NCBI GenBank assembly: GCA_019058515.1
Contig: JAHPYY010000212.1
Span: forward strand, 1-58,210
Direction of reading: 5' to 3'
Origin: Promethearchaeota archaeon
GTDB taxonomy: Archaea; Asgardarchaeota; Lokiarchaeia; Sigynarchaeales; SOKP01
Length of the DNA: 58,210 nt
Part shown: positions 27,191 to 36,800 of the stretch, in pieces
How the letters are laid out: every line of letters begins with the position of its first letter
Position numbering within the stretch: position 1 is the stretch's first letter
Made by a program: the position numbers and the translations under genes
The notes under the pieces: generated by a model
Database searches by the model: none
Told to the model about the DNA's origin: nothing
The model's input: the letters and a program-made list of their open reading frames with translations, nothing else

Positions 27191-27877
27191 TCAGAGGGAA
27201 TCTGAAACAAATTTCTCGATTTGTTTCCGATTTAATTCTTCTTCACTTTCAATTATTACTAGAAGTTCTTCAATTTTGCGTTTTAAATATCTAAATTTCT
27301 CTCTTTTATTTTCTAATCTCGTTATCGCTGAATCTACCCATAGGCTTATTTTTTCGAAGTAGTTTATGCCATCCTTTTTCGACTCCAAGGATTTTATCTG
27401 TTCAATTATCGCTGCTTTTAACATCTCCTTCATGAATAACTTTCCATAACTTTCAATCTCCAGAGGAGCTATTTCAGCCATGAGAGCGGAAGTTTTTGAG
27501 AAGAAGGCTTGTAATTCTTTTAGATGATTTAGACCACTTTCAGTTAGAGAATGAAGTTTATTTACTCTACCCTCAATAACTTCTTCCCGAGTAATAACAT
27601 ATCCTTTTTCCTCAAATTTTTCGATATCCCTTAAAAGTGAACCTCTAGGAAAGTTATATTTCTCTAATTGGTAAGCAGATATTCCTTCTATATTTCTTGA
27701 AAGGATCATTAAAAGGACGAATTGTCTAATCTTTTGAAAATCATGTCTTCCGACTGGTAAAGGAGGATCAACAGGGAGTTCTAAAAAAAAAGGAAATTGA
27801 TATCTCATAGTATTTTCTTTTTCTGATTTCTTTTTGTTTTGTCGTTCTTTAGAATTTATTGTATTTGTGTTAACCAT
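27191..27877 (-). CDS. PadR-family transcriptional regulator
   Basis: The N-terminal winged helix spans about residues 45-125 (LLMILSRNIEGISAYQLEKY, IEKFEEKGYVITRE, HSLTESGLNHLKEL), and a long C-terminal helical dimerisation domain follows. PadR-type regulators often repress adjacent ABC exporters, and this gene is the first of an operon with the ATPase and permease. I prefer ATG 27875-27877; a TTG three codons earlier is possible. The N-terminal 25 residues are Lys/Asn-rich and probably disordered. The effector is probably a compound exported by the pump. Confidence 0.85.
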   Translation of the reverse strand: MVNTNTINSKERQNKKKSEKENTMRYQFPFFLELPVDPPLPVGRHDFQKIRQFVLLMILSRNIEGISAYQLEKYNFPRGSLLRDIEKFEEKGYVITREEVIEGRVNKLHSLTESGLNHLKELQAFFSKTSALMAEIAPLEIESYGKLFMKEMLKAAIIEQIKSLESKKDGINYFEKISLWVDSAITRLENKREKFRYLKRKIEELLVIIESEEELNRKQIEKFVSDSL

Positions 27878-28079
27878 CTTATTCAATTGAAATTTAAAAT
27901 AGTTATTAACGCAAATTCTTTAGTTAAGTAAAATTTATTAGAAAATTTAAACATGATCTTTTGGTCATATGTCCAAAAAAGAAGAAAATGTGTTAATAAA
28001 AAGTGTAAATATGATGGTTCATTATGGTAATTAAGTTAGCTTCCAAGGTAAAATTGCAAAAAAGAAATACCAGAATATA

Positions 28080-28511
28080 ATGAAATCAGAATACATTAAA
28101 AGTGGGATTGTTTATGTTATTTTTATCTCACTTATATATCTACTGTTTTTCATACTTGGAGCAGATAAAATCGATAATTTCACGAATTTTACGATTTATT
28201 CTACAATTTTAATTGGAATCAGTCTGCCTATTGGATTAAGTTTGCCAAAGTTGATGAAAATTTCGAATCTAAGGTATGTAAAACAATTAAATCAGTTAAG
28301 AGAGTTGATAGAGTTTACCGAACGTAAATGTTACAATTGTCACAAACCGTTAGATATTCCAGATTTTTATCGCGTTAATAGACATCTTGGTCCTGAAGGA
28401 GTTGCAAACTTATGGAACAACAGAATACTGGAATTTTACTGCTGCGATTGCATATTGTATCAAGAAGACAAGCTTCAATTTGTATCCTACAATAGGGATT
28501 TCGATAATTAA
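28080..28511 (+). CDS. Two-helix membrane protein with zinc-binding cysteines
   Basis: Residues about 8-27 and 38-58 form two membrane helices. The soluble C-terminal part carries CYNCHKPLD and later FYCCDCILYQ, giving two CxxC pairs about 45 residues apart, suitable for one zinc site. I do not recognise the family. It has its own AT-rich upstream region and no close same-strand neighbour. Confidence 0.65.
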   Translation: MKSEYIKSGIVYVIFISLIYLLFFILGADKIDNFTNFTIYSTILIGISLPIGLSLPKLMKISNLRYVKQLNQLRELIEFTERKCYNCHKPLDIPDFYRVNRHLGPEGVANLWNNRILEFYCCDCILYQEDKLQFVSYNRDFDN

Positions 28512-28728
28512 TTTAGAACTAAGGTTTTCTTCTTAAATGTGAATTTTTTGATAGTATCGATAACTGTGTTTTATAACCCTAAGTTTCTCATGACATTCTA
28601 GCCTAGTCGTTTTTATGTCCGTAGACATAGAACAAATTTTTTTCAAACTTAGATTTTAATGTCAATTTGATTTAAAATCTTATACGTGATAAAGAAATAG
28701 TTTTAAATACATTAACATCGAACCTCAT

Positions 28729-29481
28729 ATGATGGTACTTCGAACAAACTTAATTAAAGTCCAAGAGTTTCTCAACCTTTCCTCGGAAGTGTTCGAATTA
28801 GAGAAGTATTTGAATAGAACTCTACAGAGATTTACCGAAGACCAAAAATTAATAGTCTTGGATATAATTTTATCGTTTGTTCAGAATTTTTCGATGTTCC
28901 GAGACATAAAGCCGTTTATGAAATCGGTGTATAATTGTATCGTGGATTCACTCGAAATTCGGTTTCAAAAACCCGAAGATTATCGCGAGCTTCTAGTTAA
29001 AAGCGCGTTAATGCACTTTATTCAAGAATATATCGATTATTCTCAACTTGAACAAAAAAAGGAAGTATTAAGACTACTTTCTGGCTCCTTGGAAAACCTT
29101 CAATTGAGACCTCTCATTATCAATTTAGGTTTGATGCTAAAACCTATGTATAGTGACGAGGAATACCTCAATAGCGCGAAAGTGTACGAGGAAGAATTAG
29201 TGTGTTACGATTTAAACGACGACATAGAAATACAGATCAAGCAACACATAAATAACTGGTTGTCTCGGCAAGAATTGGATTTAGAGAACCAAGCTACTAT
29301 AAAAAAGAAACTTGAAGAGGAATTTAATCAACTCGTGGAAAATTATAAAATCGCTCGGGAAACTGAAAAATACGACCATTTATGCGTAGAAGTTTCCGAA
29401 ATGCTAAATATGAAACTGACATTGATGAGTTTAATGGATTCGATTGCCGGCGAGTCGTTTAAGCCCGTTCCAATAAAGTAG
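28729..29481 (+). CDS. Helical protein of unknown function
   Basis: A 250-residue, all-helical, acidic/basic mixed protein without membrane segments. Predicted helices about 200-235 have coiled-coil-like spacing (KKKLEEEFNQLVENYKIA). No catalytic motif. It uses host-like codons, with frequent CG dinucleotides, which argues for a resident, conserved lineage gene. A TTTTAAATA element about 25 bases upstream of ATG 28729 may be its TATA box, implying a very short leader. Confidence 0.6.
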   Translation: MMVLRTNLIKVQEFLNLSSEVFELEKYLNRTLQRFTEDQKLIVLDIILSFVQNFSMFRDIKPFMKSVYNCIVDSLEIRFQKPEDYRELLVKSALMHFIQEYIDYSQLEQKKEVLRLLSGSLENLQLRPLIINLGLMLKPMYSDEEYLNSAKVYEEELVCYDLNDDIEIQIKQHINNWLSRQELDLENQATIKKKLEEEFNQLVENYKIARETEKYDHLCVEVSEMLNMKLTLMSLMDSIAGESFKPVPIK

Positions 29482-29513
29482 TTTTTACATTCCTCGATTA
29501 TTGTATTAAAAGT

Positions 29514-30005
29514 TTAATAGTTAATACTAAATCTTAAGAAGCGGTTTAGATTACTGTCCTTTAATTTCTCTCTGTATTTAAGCATCTCAGGATTAATTAT
29601 TCCCTTAAATGTATTTATCTCTCGTTCAAATTTCGAGTAAAAGTCCTGAACAATTTCGTGCAATATAATTCTTTCGATCTGAAGATTGGTCTTTTTTGAC
29701 AAAGCAATACAAATTAACCGATTCCTTCGCTCGTATAAAATGCGAGTGTCCTTAAAATTTATTTCTTGGATTTCGTCGTTTTTGATCTCAAGGATGAATG
29801 AATTTATCGCGCTTAGGAAATTGCTTATTAAATCTTCCTTTAAGTTTAGCTCAGATAATTCTGTATAGCGCTTGCTAACTAAAAGCGAACCAGATACCTT
29901 GTCCACGAAAAATATTACATAAAACCTCGACATACTTCCGTGAATACGATCAATATTGAAGTTGTATTGGAAATTCGTTCCGTCAAATCTCTTTTTATAG
30001 CTCAT
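29514..30005 (-). CDS. Longin/roadblock-like domain protein
   Basis: The 163-residue protein starts with SRFYVIFFVDKVSGSLLVSK, then a helix DLISNFLSAINSFILEI, then EINFKDTRILYERRNRLICIALS and a long helix. This beta-beta-alpha-beta-beta order and the 'visible ligand' hydrophobic strand pattern resemble longin-like domains that accompany small GTPases in Asgard archaea. I use ATG 30003-30005; TTG 30026 would add seven residues. Function would be a GTPase regulator or scaffold, inferred from fold only. Confidence 0.5.
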   Translation of the reverse strand: MSYKKRFDGTNFQYNFNIDRIHGSMSRFYVIFFVDKVSGSLLVSKRYTELSELNLKEDLISNFLSAINSFILEIKNDEIQEINFKDTRILYERRNRLICIALSKKTNLQIERIILHEIVQDFYSKFEREINTFKGIINPEMLKYREKLKDSNLNRFLRFSINY

Positions 30006-30184
30006 TATCTTGTAGAATAAATTCAAAGTAGTTTATAGGCTAAAACTCAAGCTTAAACAAGATCTCAAGATTAAAAAAAGCGAATAATATCAATATGACA
30101 CGAAGATAACATTTAATTTTATATGTAAATTAAATAAAATATATTCCAACTTCTGGTATTAATTACACATTAATTTGAATTAAG

Positions 30185-30640
30185 ATGGAAAATTCTCAAG
30201 AAGAACCAAAAAATAAGATTTCTATTGGACTTGTCGTCTCAAAAAGTCACCTGCAAGAAAATCGATTGTTTCCTGACGAAACCAAACGAGAAATTCCTGA
30301 GGCTCCCTATTATCTTCTCGTGTTCATTTCAAGGGAAAGAGACGTCAAAATGAGTTGCTTACCCACGGACATCAGCGACATCAAAAAGATTCTCATTAAT
30401 CTAAAGGAATTTTCACCCAATCTCGTGAAAGGTATTTCAAAAGTTATGAATCAAATGCAACTTTCAAAAGATATCCTTCATACAACCGGGTTATGCTACG
30501 AAATGGAAAATTGCTTCTACGAAACTTATTTGTTAGGGGAAAAACTACAAGGAGATTTTATTGAAAAGTTAAAGCAGGAATTCTTAAGCGTTCCTAAAAT
30601 TCTTAACGTCAATATTGAAACCATTAACATTCTCACATAA
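30185..30640 (+). CDS. Protein of unknown function, possible ACT-like C-terminus
   Basis: A 151-residue cytosolic protein. Residues about 15-65 contain strands (ISIGLVVSKS, YYLLVFISRE). The C-terminal half, with FYETYLLGEKLQGDFIEKLK and a final strand VPKILNVNIETINI, resembles an ACT-like beta-alpha-beta unit, but the match is weak. It is divergent from the longin-like gene and does not overlap it. No operon partner. Confidence 0.55.
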   Translation: MENSQEEPKNKISIGLVVSKSHLQENRLFPDETKREIPEAPYYLLVFISRERDVKMSCLPTDISDIKKILINLKEFSPNLVKGISKVMNQMQLSKDILHTTGLCYEMENCFYETYLLGEKLQGDFIEKLKQEFLSVPKILNVNIETINILT

Positions 30641-30704
30641 CGGTTCTTTTATTTATTATATTAATTCTAAAACCTAGTTTAAATCCAATCCAAGCGAACT
30701 TATC

Positions 30705-31112
30705 TTAATTACCTATCTCAGTTCTCTCTCCTTTCATGGATAATTTGGATAGCGAACGCCATGTTTTCCAAAATATGAGCCACATAATCACAAAAATAAA
30801 AATCGATGTGAAAAATGTGTATCCACCAATGAAAAGATCAACTATAATTGAGAATGGTATACCAGACGCTGAAAAGCCACCCATATAGCTATAACCCCAA
30901 TACCTATTCTTTAATGATATCAATATTCCAGGTACAGATGTTGTAAATATAATAGATAAATAGGACCAAACTTGCATTGATTCAAGGATTATTATCATGT
31001 TTATCCAGGCAATTATAAAACCTAGCAAGCCGAATAGTATTAATGGTATCCCTATTTTGAATTCTGGTTCCTTTTTCTCCATTTTCTCGCCAGTATGGTC
31101 AGAATTTTTCAT
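30705..31112 (-). CDS. Four-helix membrane protein
   Basis: A 135-residue protein with four hydrophobic segments at about 21-43, 47-63, 85-105 and 100-115, and a basic C-terminal tail. No family recognised. The first ten residues are hydrophilic; ATG at residue 11 is an alternative start. AT-rich codon use differs from the housekeeping genes. Confidence 0.6.
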   Translation of the reverse strand: MKNSDHTGEKMEKKEPEFKIGIPLILFGLLGFIIAWINMIIILESMQVWSYLSIIFTTSVPGILISLKNRYWGYSYMGGFSASGIPFSIIVDLFIGGYTFFTSIFIFVIMWLIFWKTWRSLSKLSMKGERTEIGN

Positions 31113-31398
31113 TTCTATTACTCTCGAACCTCATACCTACAATAACTAAAGCACTTTCGTTTATTAACTCTCAAAAGATATTATATTTTTCGCAAATTAA
31201 AACCATCAAATTATTTTTTTAAAGAAGAGGTTTAGATTTGGATGATTATTCATGTAATTAACTCAAAAGTCTAATATTCGGGTTGAACTTAGTCTTGAAC
31301 ATTAATTATTTAAATTCGAAAAATTATTATAATACTAAGAGAAAGATGAAATCATAAGAGAAGCATCTTTAATACCAAATTAAAAACCATAAAATCAA

Positions 31399-31515
31399 GA
31401 CTTCAGCCTCCACACCCTGGATTTTTGTCTTTTGGTTAGCGCAGTAAATCTGCGTGTTTCGCCCTTTCTCTCCCTTATATGTTTGACCTCTCTTTGGTCA
31501 GTGGTGGCTGGAGTC
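31399..31515. ncRNA. Candidate structured RNA with 15-bp terminal stem
   Basis: Positions 31399-31413 pair with 31501-31515: 14 of 15 positions pair (one G-U), with one U-U mismatch. Inside are two perfect 5-bp hairpins, 31440-31444 with 31450-31454 and 31484-31488 with 31496-31500. The element is clearly richer in G+C than its AT-rich surroundings, as stable RNAs are in such genomes. It does not match 5S rRNA, RNase P, SRP RNA or a tRNA by eye. The strand is undecided because all stems work on both. It lies between the 3' end of the broken kinase and a membrane protein gene. Confidence 0.5.
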
Positions 31516-31548
31516 ACCTTTTAAAACATAAAATTATTGGTTTATATC

Positions 31549-32955
31549 TCATTTATACTCGGGAAATTGTACTATAAAGTTGGAACCTTTAGTATTATCC
31601 CCTTCAATTCTATCTTCCACCCAAATTTTGCCGTTAAATTAATCGATAATTTTTTTGACAACTGATAATCCAAAACCCAATCCTTTTTTCCCTTTTTTGT
31701 CCTTATTCCCCTCTTGAAAAATAACACGCTTCCTCTCGTCGTCAATCCCAATTCCGTTATCGATACACTCGATTCTGACTATGTCTACGTTCTCAATTCG
31801 AAGTTTCGAAATTTTTATGGTAATTTGAATGATGGGTTGATCGTTATATTTTACAGCGTTATTTAACAAATTTTCAAATGTATTACCGAGAAATTGGTCT
31901 CCGTTTATCCACAAATCATAGCTTTCACTTTCCAGTGAAATCTCAATCTCTCGTTCTTTAAAACCTCCTTTGATAAAACTAATGGCTTCGTTCATGCTTT
32001 TAAGCACATTAATTTTGTCTAGCGACGACTGATCTTCATTTTCTAACTTATATAGGTTCCGTACATTAGAAATTAGTAATCTTGCCTTAGCGAGGGATTC
32101 CTCTATTGTTTTGAACAAATCATCTGGGTCGGTATGCACATTAGATTGATTTTTAGATAACGAGTATATTTGGGAACAAGCGTCTATGGTCGTTAAAATG
32201 TTATACATGTCGTGAGAAAAGAGGCTTCTGTAGAATTCAGCCCGTTCGTGCGCCTTGCGATAATTTTGCTCCGATTGTTTTAATTTCTCTTCGGCCACCT
32301 TGCGATTGTGTATATCTTGTAAAATTACTTTAATGACCTTTTCTCTCTCAACTTCGAACAGCGTTGCTTATAATGTTTCCTCAAAGACTTGCGTGTAAGC
32401 TTTCTTTCTTTGAGGCGTTACCCATTTGATATTAAGAAATTCCTTACCAATTAAATCATCTTTATGTAATCCAGCGTATCTTAAGAACAAAGGATTAGCA
32501 CCAATTACAACTCCTTTTGAATTCACTAGTAGTATCATATTAGGGGATGTCTCAAAAAGGTGCCGAAATTTCTCCTCCGATTCTTTTAACTTCAGTTCTG
32601 CTGCTTTACGTTCTGTGATGTCTCTTGAGATGATTAGTATTTTTGATTTTCCATCCTCCGACTTAAATATCTTTCCTTTGGATTCTATCCAGATGTAGTG
32701 CCCCTTTTTGTGCCCAAACCTTACCTCTGCGAAACCAGACCCGATTTTAAAGCTTTCCCTTAACTTTTCAGCCGCCATTTCTACATCATCTGGATGGATG
32801 TACATCAATGCAGATGTTCCAATTATTTCTTCTGGAGTATAACCTAATGTATGCATAAAGGAGTATTTATTGACATATTCGAACTGAAATTTCTCGCTTA
32901 TTACGCTGATTAGGTCGTAGACATTTTCGGAGATGAGCCGATATTTTTCTTTCAA
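31549..32955 (-). pseudogene. PAS-PAS histidine kinase with two in-frame TAA codons
   Basis: One reverse-strand frame from TTG 32953-32955 to TGA 31549-31551 encodes a complete sensor kinase of 468 codons. Stops occur only at 32368-32370 and 31639-31641, both TAA. The first PAS domain spans about 5-115 (VNKYSFMHTLGYTPEEIIG, ending DITERKA) and the second follows directly. Then come FSHDMYNILTTIDA (likely phospho-acceptor His), LLNNAVKYN (N box), DNGIGID (G1) and GLGFGLSVVKKIID (G2). Beyond the second stop the frame continues with FNGKIWVEDRIEGDNTKGSNF, the normal end of such kinases. No response regulator is adjacent. Confidence 0.8.
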
Positions 32956-33235
32956 TTCGATTAATCAAATTTTTAATACTGACTTTATTGTAACAACAAA
33001 CAGGTAAGTGAATACTTTTTTGTATTCCTAATGTAGAGCAATTCAAGAAGGTAAAGTTAAGTCTTAATGTTATGGACTTAGCGTAATTATTCACACAATC
33101 AGTTTAATAACATTTAGGTGAGTTTTTTATAATAACCAACATATTTTTAAAAATAGCATAATCATTTTTATTGAAGTCGTTTTAATTAATTAAATAAGTG
33201 TTTGAATTTTTATTACATAAATAATTAGGGAATCG

Positions 33236-34942
33236 ATGGAAATGACAGAAGAAATAATTAGAAGAACGACAAGTCTATGTCCCGAATGTCTAACTCAGAT
33301 CCCAGCAGAACTTTATGTCGATCCAAAAACTAATTGGGTTATGATGAGAAAGAACTGCAAAGAGCACGGGGAATTTCAAGACAAAATATCAATCGACGCG
33401 CGCGAGTACAAGTGGCAGTTGGAGTTTACGGACGAAATAGGATCAACAATTAATAATTCTACAAAACCAGAATGCGTGTCATCGGGGATAAAACCTATCA
33501 AAAACGGATGCCCCTACGATTGTGGAATTTGTGAAAATCACAAGTCGGCACCCTGCATTTGCCTTATCGATGTTACTAACCGATGTAATCTTACCTGTCC
33601 CATTTGTTTTGCGAACGCATCAGCTAAAGGATACATAGTAGAACCTACATTCAATGAGATCGTCAGAATCATGGAACATTTCAGGTCGATGAAACCTTAT
33701 CCCGCAGCAATGTTACAGCTTGCAGGAGGCGAACCGACCGTAAGGAACGATCTTCCGGAGATTGTGCGAAAAGGCAAAGAAATGAGATTCGTTGAAGTAA
33801 TGGTCACCACCAACGGAGTTCGGTGCGGAAAATCCGTAGAGTATTGCAGAGAATTAAAAGAAGCAGGTACAGATGCTATCTATTTACAATTTGATGCAAC
33901 TGATTCTCCAGAAACTTGGAAGAAGATACGCGGAGTCAATCTATGGCCGTTGAAGAAAAAAGCCATTGAAAATTTTCGGGCTGTAGGCCAAACTGGAGTA
34001 ATGTTGGTTCCGGTCATCGCAAAAGGCGTAAATGACGATCAAATAAAAGGAATAATGGATTTCGCTAAAGATAACGCTGACATTATCGCAGGGGTCGTGT
34101 ATCAACCTGTTTCCTTGTGCGGGCGTATTAGTTTCGAAGAACTGATGGATTTACGCTACACAACCTCTGATTTAAAAGTTGATATTAATCGCGTTACTGA
34201 TAATGTAATTACCAATTTTTATCCTCTCGCCACCACTGCCAAGTTTACTAAATTGCTTGCGTGGTTCGACGATTTACCCGCGTGGAGCCCGGTAAGTCAT
34301 CAAGATTGCGGCTTTGCTACTATCGCTGTAATTAACGATAAGAACGAGTGGGAGCCCATCGAAAACTATTTCGACGTGGAAGGATTAGTCAGATGGTCTA
34401 ATAAGGTTTGGGATATGGTGTGCAATCGCGAATCTCCCAAACCTACGAGCTTTTTAAAGGGCATCAACCTCGAAGATTACGGCGCGATAGCGAAAACCGT
34501 CGGGGACTTTATCGACGACATAACCGATTTAGGATACCGAAACGTGATGAGGGCGTATTATTTCGCAGGTTTATTGCGCTACGTTAAAAATCCTGCCAAA
34601 ATTTTGACTTCTAAAACGCTCCAATCCTTTTCGAAATTAATTTTCCAACCAAGCTTAAGCTCTGCCGGAAATTTCCTTCTTACAAAGAATTTACTCGTAT
34701 CTGCGATGCACTTTCAGGACGCGTACAACTTTGACCTCGAACGAGTGAGTAGGTGTCTCGTACATTACGGAGTAATCGATCCGGATGACCCCAGTAAAGT
34801 TAAAGAAGTTCCGTTTTGTGCAATGAACACCGTGCATCGCCAAGACATAGAAAAGAAGCTCGCAATTCGTGGGATGGAAGCGAAGAAGCCGGAGTTAATC
34901 CAACGGGAAATAGAGACATATCTTGATTCTATTGAGAAATAG
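33236..34942 (+). CDS. Radical SAM protein, tetraether lipid synthase (Tes)-like
   Basis: Tes joins phytanyl chains of archaeal diether lipids to make tetraethers. The 568-residue protein has the family layout: an N-terminal rubredoxin-like pair (LCPECLTQ, Cys15/18), a second cysteine cluster GCPYDCGIC (Cys92/96/99), then the radical SAM motif C-x3-C-x2-C at Cys117, Cys121 and Cys124 (NRCNLTCPICFANA), and a GGEPT SAM-binding motif near 163. The C-terminal region is well conserved in the MJ0619-like family. The start ATG 33236 could be 33242 instead. The gene stands alone. Family assignment is firm; tetraether activity is inferred. Confidence 0.85.
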   Translation: MEMTEEIIRRTTSLCPECLTQIPAELYVDPKTNWVMMRKNCKEHGEFQDKISIDAREYKWQLEFTDEIGSTINNSTKPECVSSGIKPIKNGCPYDCGICENHKSAPCICLIDVTNRCNLTCPICFANASAKGYIVEPTFNEIVRIMEHFRSMKPYPAAMLQLAGGEPTVRNDLPEIVRKGKEMRFVEVMVTTNGVRCGKSVEYCRELKEAGTDAIYLQFDATDSPETWKKIRGVNLWPLKKKAIENFRAVGQTGVMLVPVIAKGVNDDQIKGIMDFAKDNADIIAGVVYQPVSLCGRISFEELMDLRYTTSDLKVDINRVTDNVITNFYPLATTAKFTKLLAWFDDLPAWSPVSHQDCGFATIAVINDKNEWEPIENYFDVEGLVRWSNKVWDMVCNRESPKPTSFLKGINLEDYGAIAKTVGDFIDDITDLGYRNVMRAYYFAGLLRYVKNPAKILTSKTLQSFSKLIFQPSLSSAGNFLLTKNLLVSAMHFQDAYNFDLERVSRCLVHYGVIDPDDPSKVKEVPFCAMNTVHRQDIEKKLAIRGMEAKKPELIQREIETYLDSIEK

Positions 34943-34979
34943 ATTTTTTTTTATTTTTTTTTAAGGATGTCTATTAATG

Positions 34980-35189
34980 TTAAAAATATTGTGTGTAATC
35001 TTTCCTTCCGAGTAATCGGTTTATCCTTTCTGTAGACCGCTTATTGACACACTTTTGAAAGATTTTAATTTGCTGGTTTAGCCTAATCGAACGGTCGTAA
35101 AGAGCTTCGTAAGTTTCCTTAGCAAAATCGTCACACTTGTACTCTAACTCTCCTCTCAACCTTTCAGACTCATTGAGTTCTTTTATCAA
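34980..35189 (-). CDS. Short helical protein or C-terminal gene remnant
   Basis: A 69-residue, charged helical frame with a TTG start. The same frame stays open upstream to 35273 apart from a TAG at 35193-35195, and the upstream part (TKEPDISYYYDVETLTDEF) looks protein-like too. This suggests the 3' end of an older gene broken by TAG. No family recognised. Confidence 0.35.
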   Translation of the reverse strand: MIKELNESERLRGELEYKCDDFAKETYEALYDRSIRLNQQIKIFQKCVNKRSTERINRLLGRKDYTQYF

Positions 35190-35606
35190 CCGCTACATCT
35201 CGGATTTGACAAACTCATCCGTTAAGGTTTCCACATCGTAATAATAAGAGATATCAGGTTCTTTAGTTAAAAGTCAAATCTTAAGACCTTGTTTATGAAT
35301 TTATTATATAACTAATTATATTAAATTACATTAAAAAGCTGTTAGAAAACTTTGTTGATGGAGTACCCATTTTTACCTGAGAAGGGTTAAAGATTACGAA
35401 ATACTTCGAGATAATTACTATTAATAATGATGAGTTTCAATTCGAACAAGGGAATTTAGTAATGTTTTTGATTGTGATAAATATAAAAACGAAATTTTAG
35501 TTTAAGAATATAAGAAAAGAGAATAATTTCCTTCTCGTCTTATTGTAACTATATTTATGTAAATTCTTAGCTCTTAAATTTGAATTACTAAATTACATTA
35601 AGCAAA
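35190..35606. other. Intergenic with possible gene remnant and GTPase promoter
   Basis: The first 84 bases extend the minus-strand frame described for 34980-35189. The rest shows no gene. An ACTATATTTATG block near 35547-35558 is a plausible TATA element for the small GTPase starting at 35607, which lacks a Shine-Dalgarno motif. Confidence 0.35.
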
Positions 35607-36161
35607 ATGACTGAAAGAACGGTAAAAGCGGAATGGGGTCTTAAGTTAGTGATTTTAGGCGATCCTGCGGTGGGAAAGACATCCTTAATCGATAAGTATT
35701 TAACCAGAAGTTTTAAGGAGGATTACCAACCCACTTTAGGGGTTAACATCATTATAAAGGATATTAGCCTCGAACAAGTTGACGGCGTGGTAAGATTAAT
35801 CCTTTGGGACATTGCTGGGCAAGACAAATACGAGCTATCTAGAAACATGTTTTTCCAAGGAGCAGCAGGTGCGTTCCTTGTGTACGACATCACCAGAAAA
35901 GATACTTTCAATAATATTTCGAATAAATGGTTGAAAGAATTCAAGCAATACGCGTTAAAGGACGCTCCTTTTATCCTAATAGGGAATAAAATAGATATGG
36001 TAGATTCCATCCTAGTGAACACTGATGAAGGCTTAAAGCTTTCAGACCAGATTGACGCTATAGATTTCATCAAAACGAGCGCGAAAACGGGAGAAAAGGT
36101 AGAAATTGCGTTTCTCACTCTTGTAAATCGAATTCTTAAAAATTATGGAGTAGAATTGTAA
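35607..36161 (+). CDS. Rab-like small GTPase
   Basis: A Ras-superfamily molecular switch with a complete motif set: G1 GDPAVGKTS at residues 18-26, switch I PTLGVN with the conserved Thr, G3 WDIAGQ with the catalytic Gln, G4 NKID and G5 TSAKTG. Its length of 184 is typical. There is no C-terminal cysteine for prenylation, so it would not be membrane anchored like eukaryotic Rabs. It is 36 bases upstream of the V4R/Bet3-like gene and belongs to a three-gene plus-strand group with a second GTPase. Confidence 0.95.
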   Translation: MTERTVKAEWGLKLVILGDPAVGKTSLIDKYLTRSFKEDYQPTLGVNIIIKDISLEQVDGVVRLILWDIAGQDKYELSRNMFFQGAAGAFLVYDITRKDTFNNISNKWLKEFKQYALKDAPFILIGNKIDMVDSILVNTDEGLKLSDQIDAIDFIKTSAKTGEKVEIAFLTLVNRILKNYGVEL

Positions 36162-36196
36162 GAATAACAACCAAATAAAGATACACATCTAATACA

Positions 36197-36763
36197 ATGA
36201 TTGGAGAATACTCTGGAACGGTAAAGAACAAAGTAGTTACCGCATTGCTCCAGGCGTATTTAGACACCATGGATTACGATGGCATGAAGTCAATTTTAAA
36301 CGAAGCTGGGCTTTTACATTTAAAGGATATTCGCAATATAAACCCAGAGGACACGATTGATTTCTTCTCTTTTAAGAAAATTATAACTGCTCAAAACTTC
36401 CTTTTATATAAAAGTACAAAATTGTTATTTAATTTAGGAATGAAGTTTTCCTTCTACTTGTTCCCTTATGGAGTAGAATTTCCAGAAATCGTCGCTCAAT
36501 TGAATCATCTAATTGACACATCCTGGAAAGTCCAAATAATTAGGGAAGTTAATAATGAGTATTTAATTTCTGTCAAAAACTGCGTTTTTTGTTCAGAAGT
36601 AGGAGTACCGTGCGATTTTTTTAGGGGATTTCTCGTGCATTCGTTAGAAAAAACTCTTACTGCAAGAAAAAAAGTAATATTTCAAGGTAAAAAAGAAGAT
36701 ATAATGGACCCAGACCACAATAATTTTGTCATTAGACTAATCATAATTGATCGAAATAAATAG
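36197..36763 (+). CDS. V4R/Bet3-like domain protein between two GTPases
   Basis: A 188-residue cytosolic protein. The C-terminal half has CVFCSEVGVPCDFFRGFLVH followed by a long helix and closing strands, resembling the cysteine-containing 4-vinyl-reductase (V4R) domain, related in fold to the TRAPP subunit Bet3. The N-terminal part is helical (LLQAYLDTMDYDGMKSIL). It sits between two Rab-like GTPase genes with gaps of 35 and 37 bases, which suggests co-expression and a role linked to GTPase regulation or membrane contacts. The domain call is by eye and moderate. Confidence 0.5.
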   Translation: MIGEYSGTVKNKVVTALLQAYLDTMDYDGMKSILNEAGLLHLKDIRNINPEDTIDFFSFKKIITAQNFLLYKSTKLLFNLGMKFSFYLFPYGVEFPEIVAQLNHLIDTSWKVQIIREVNNEYLISVKNCVFCSEVGVPCDFFRGFLVHSLEKTLTARKKVIFQGKKEDIMDPDHNNFVIRLIIIDRNK

Positions 36764-36800
36764 TTAAATATAACAAAAGACAATATATGAAATATCCAAA

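Noticed and set aside
31399..31515. The structured element as 5S rRNA, RNase P RNA or SRP RNA
   Set aside because: Conserved sequence blocks of these RNAs were not found on either strand, despite a similar length to 5S rRNA.
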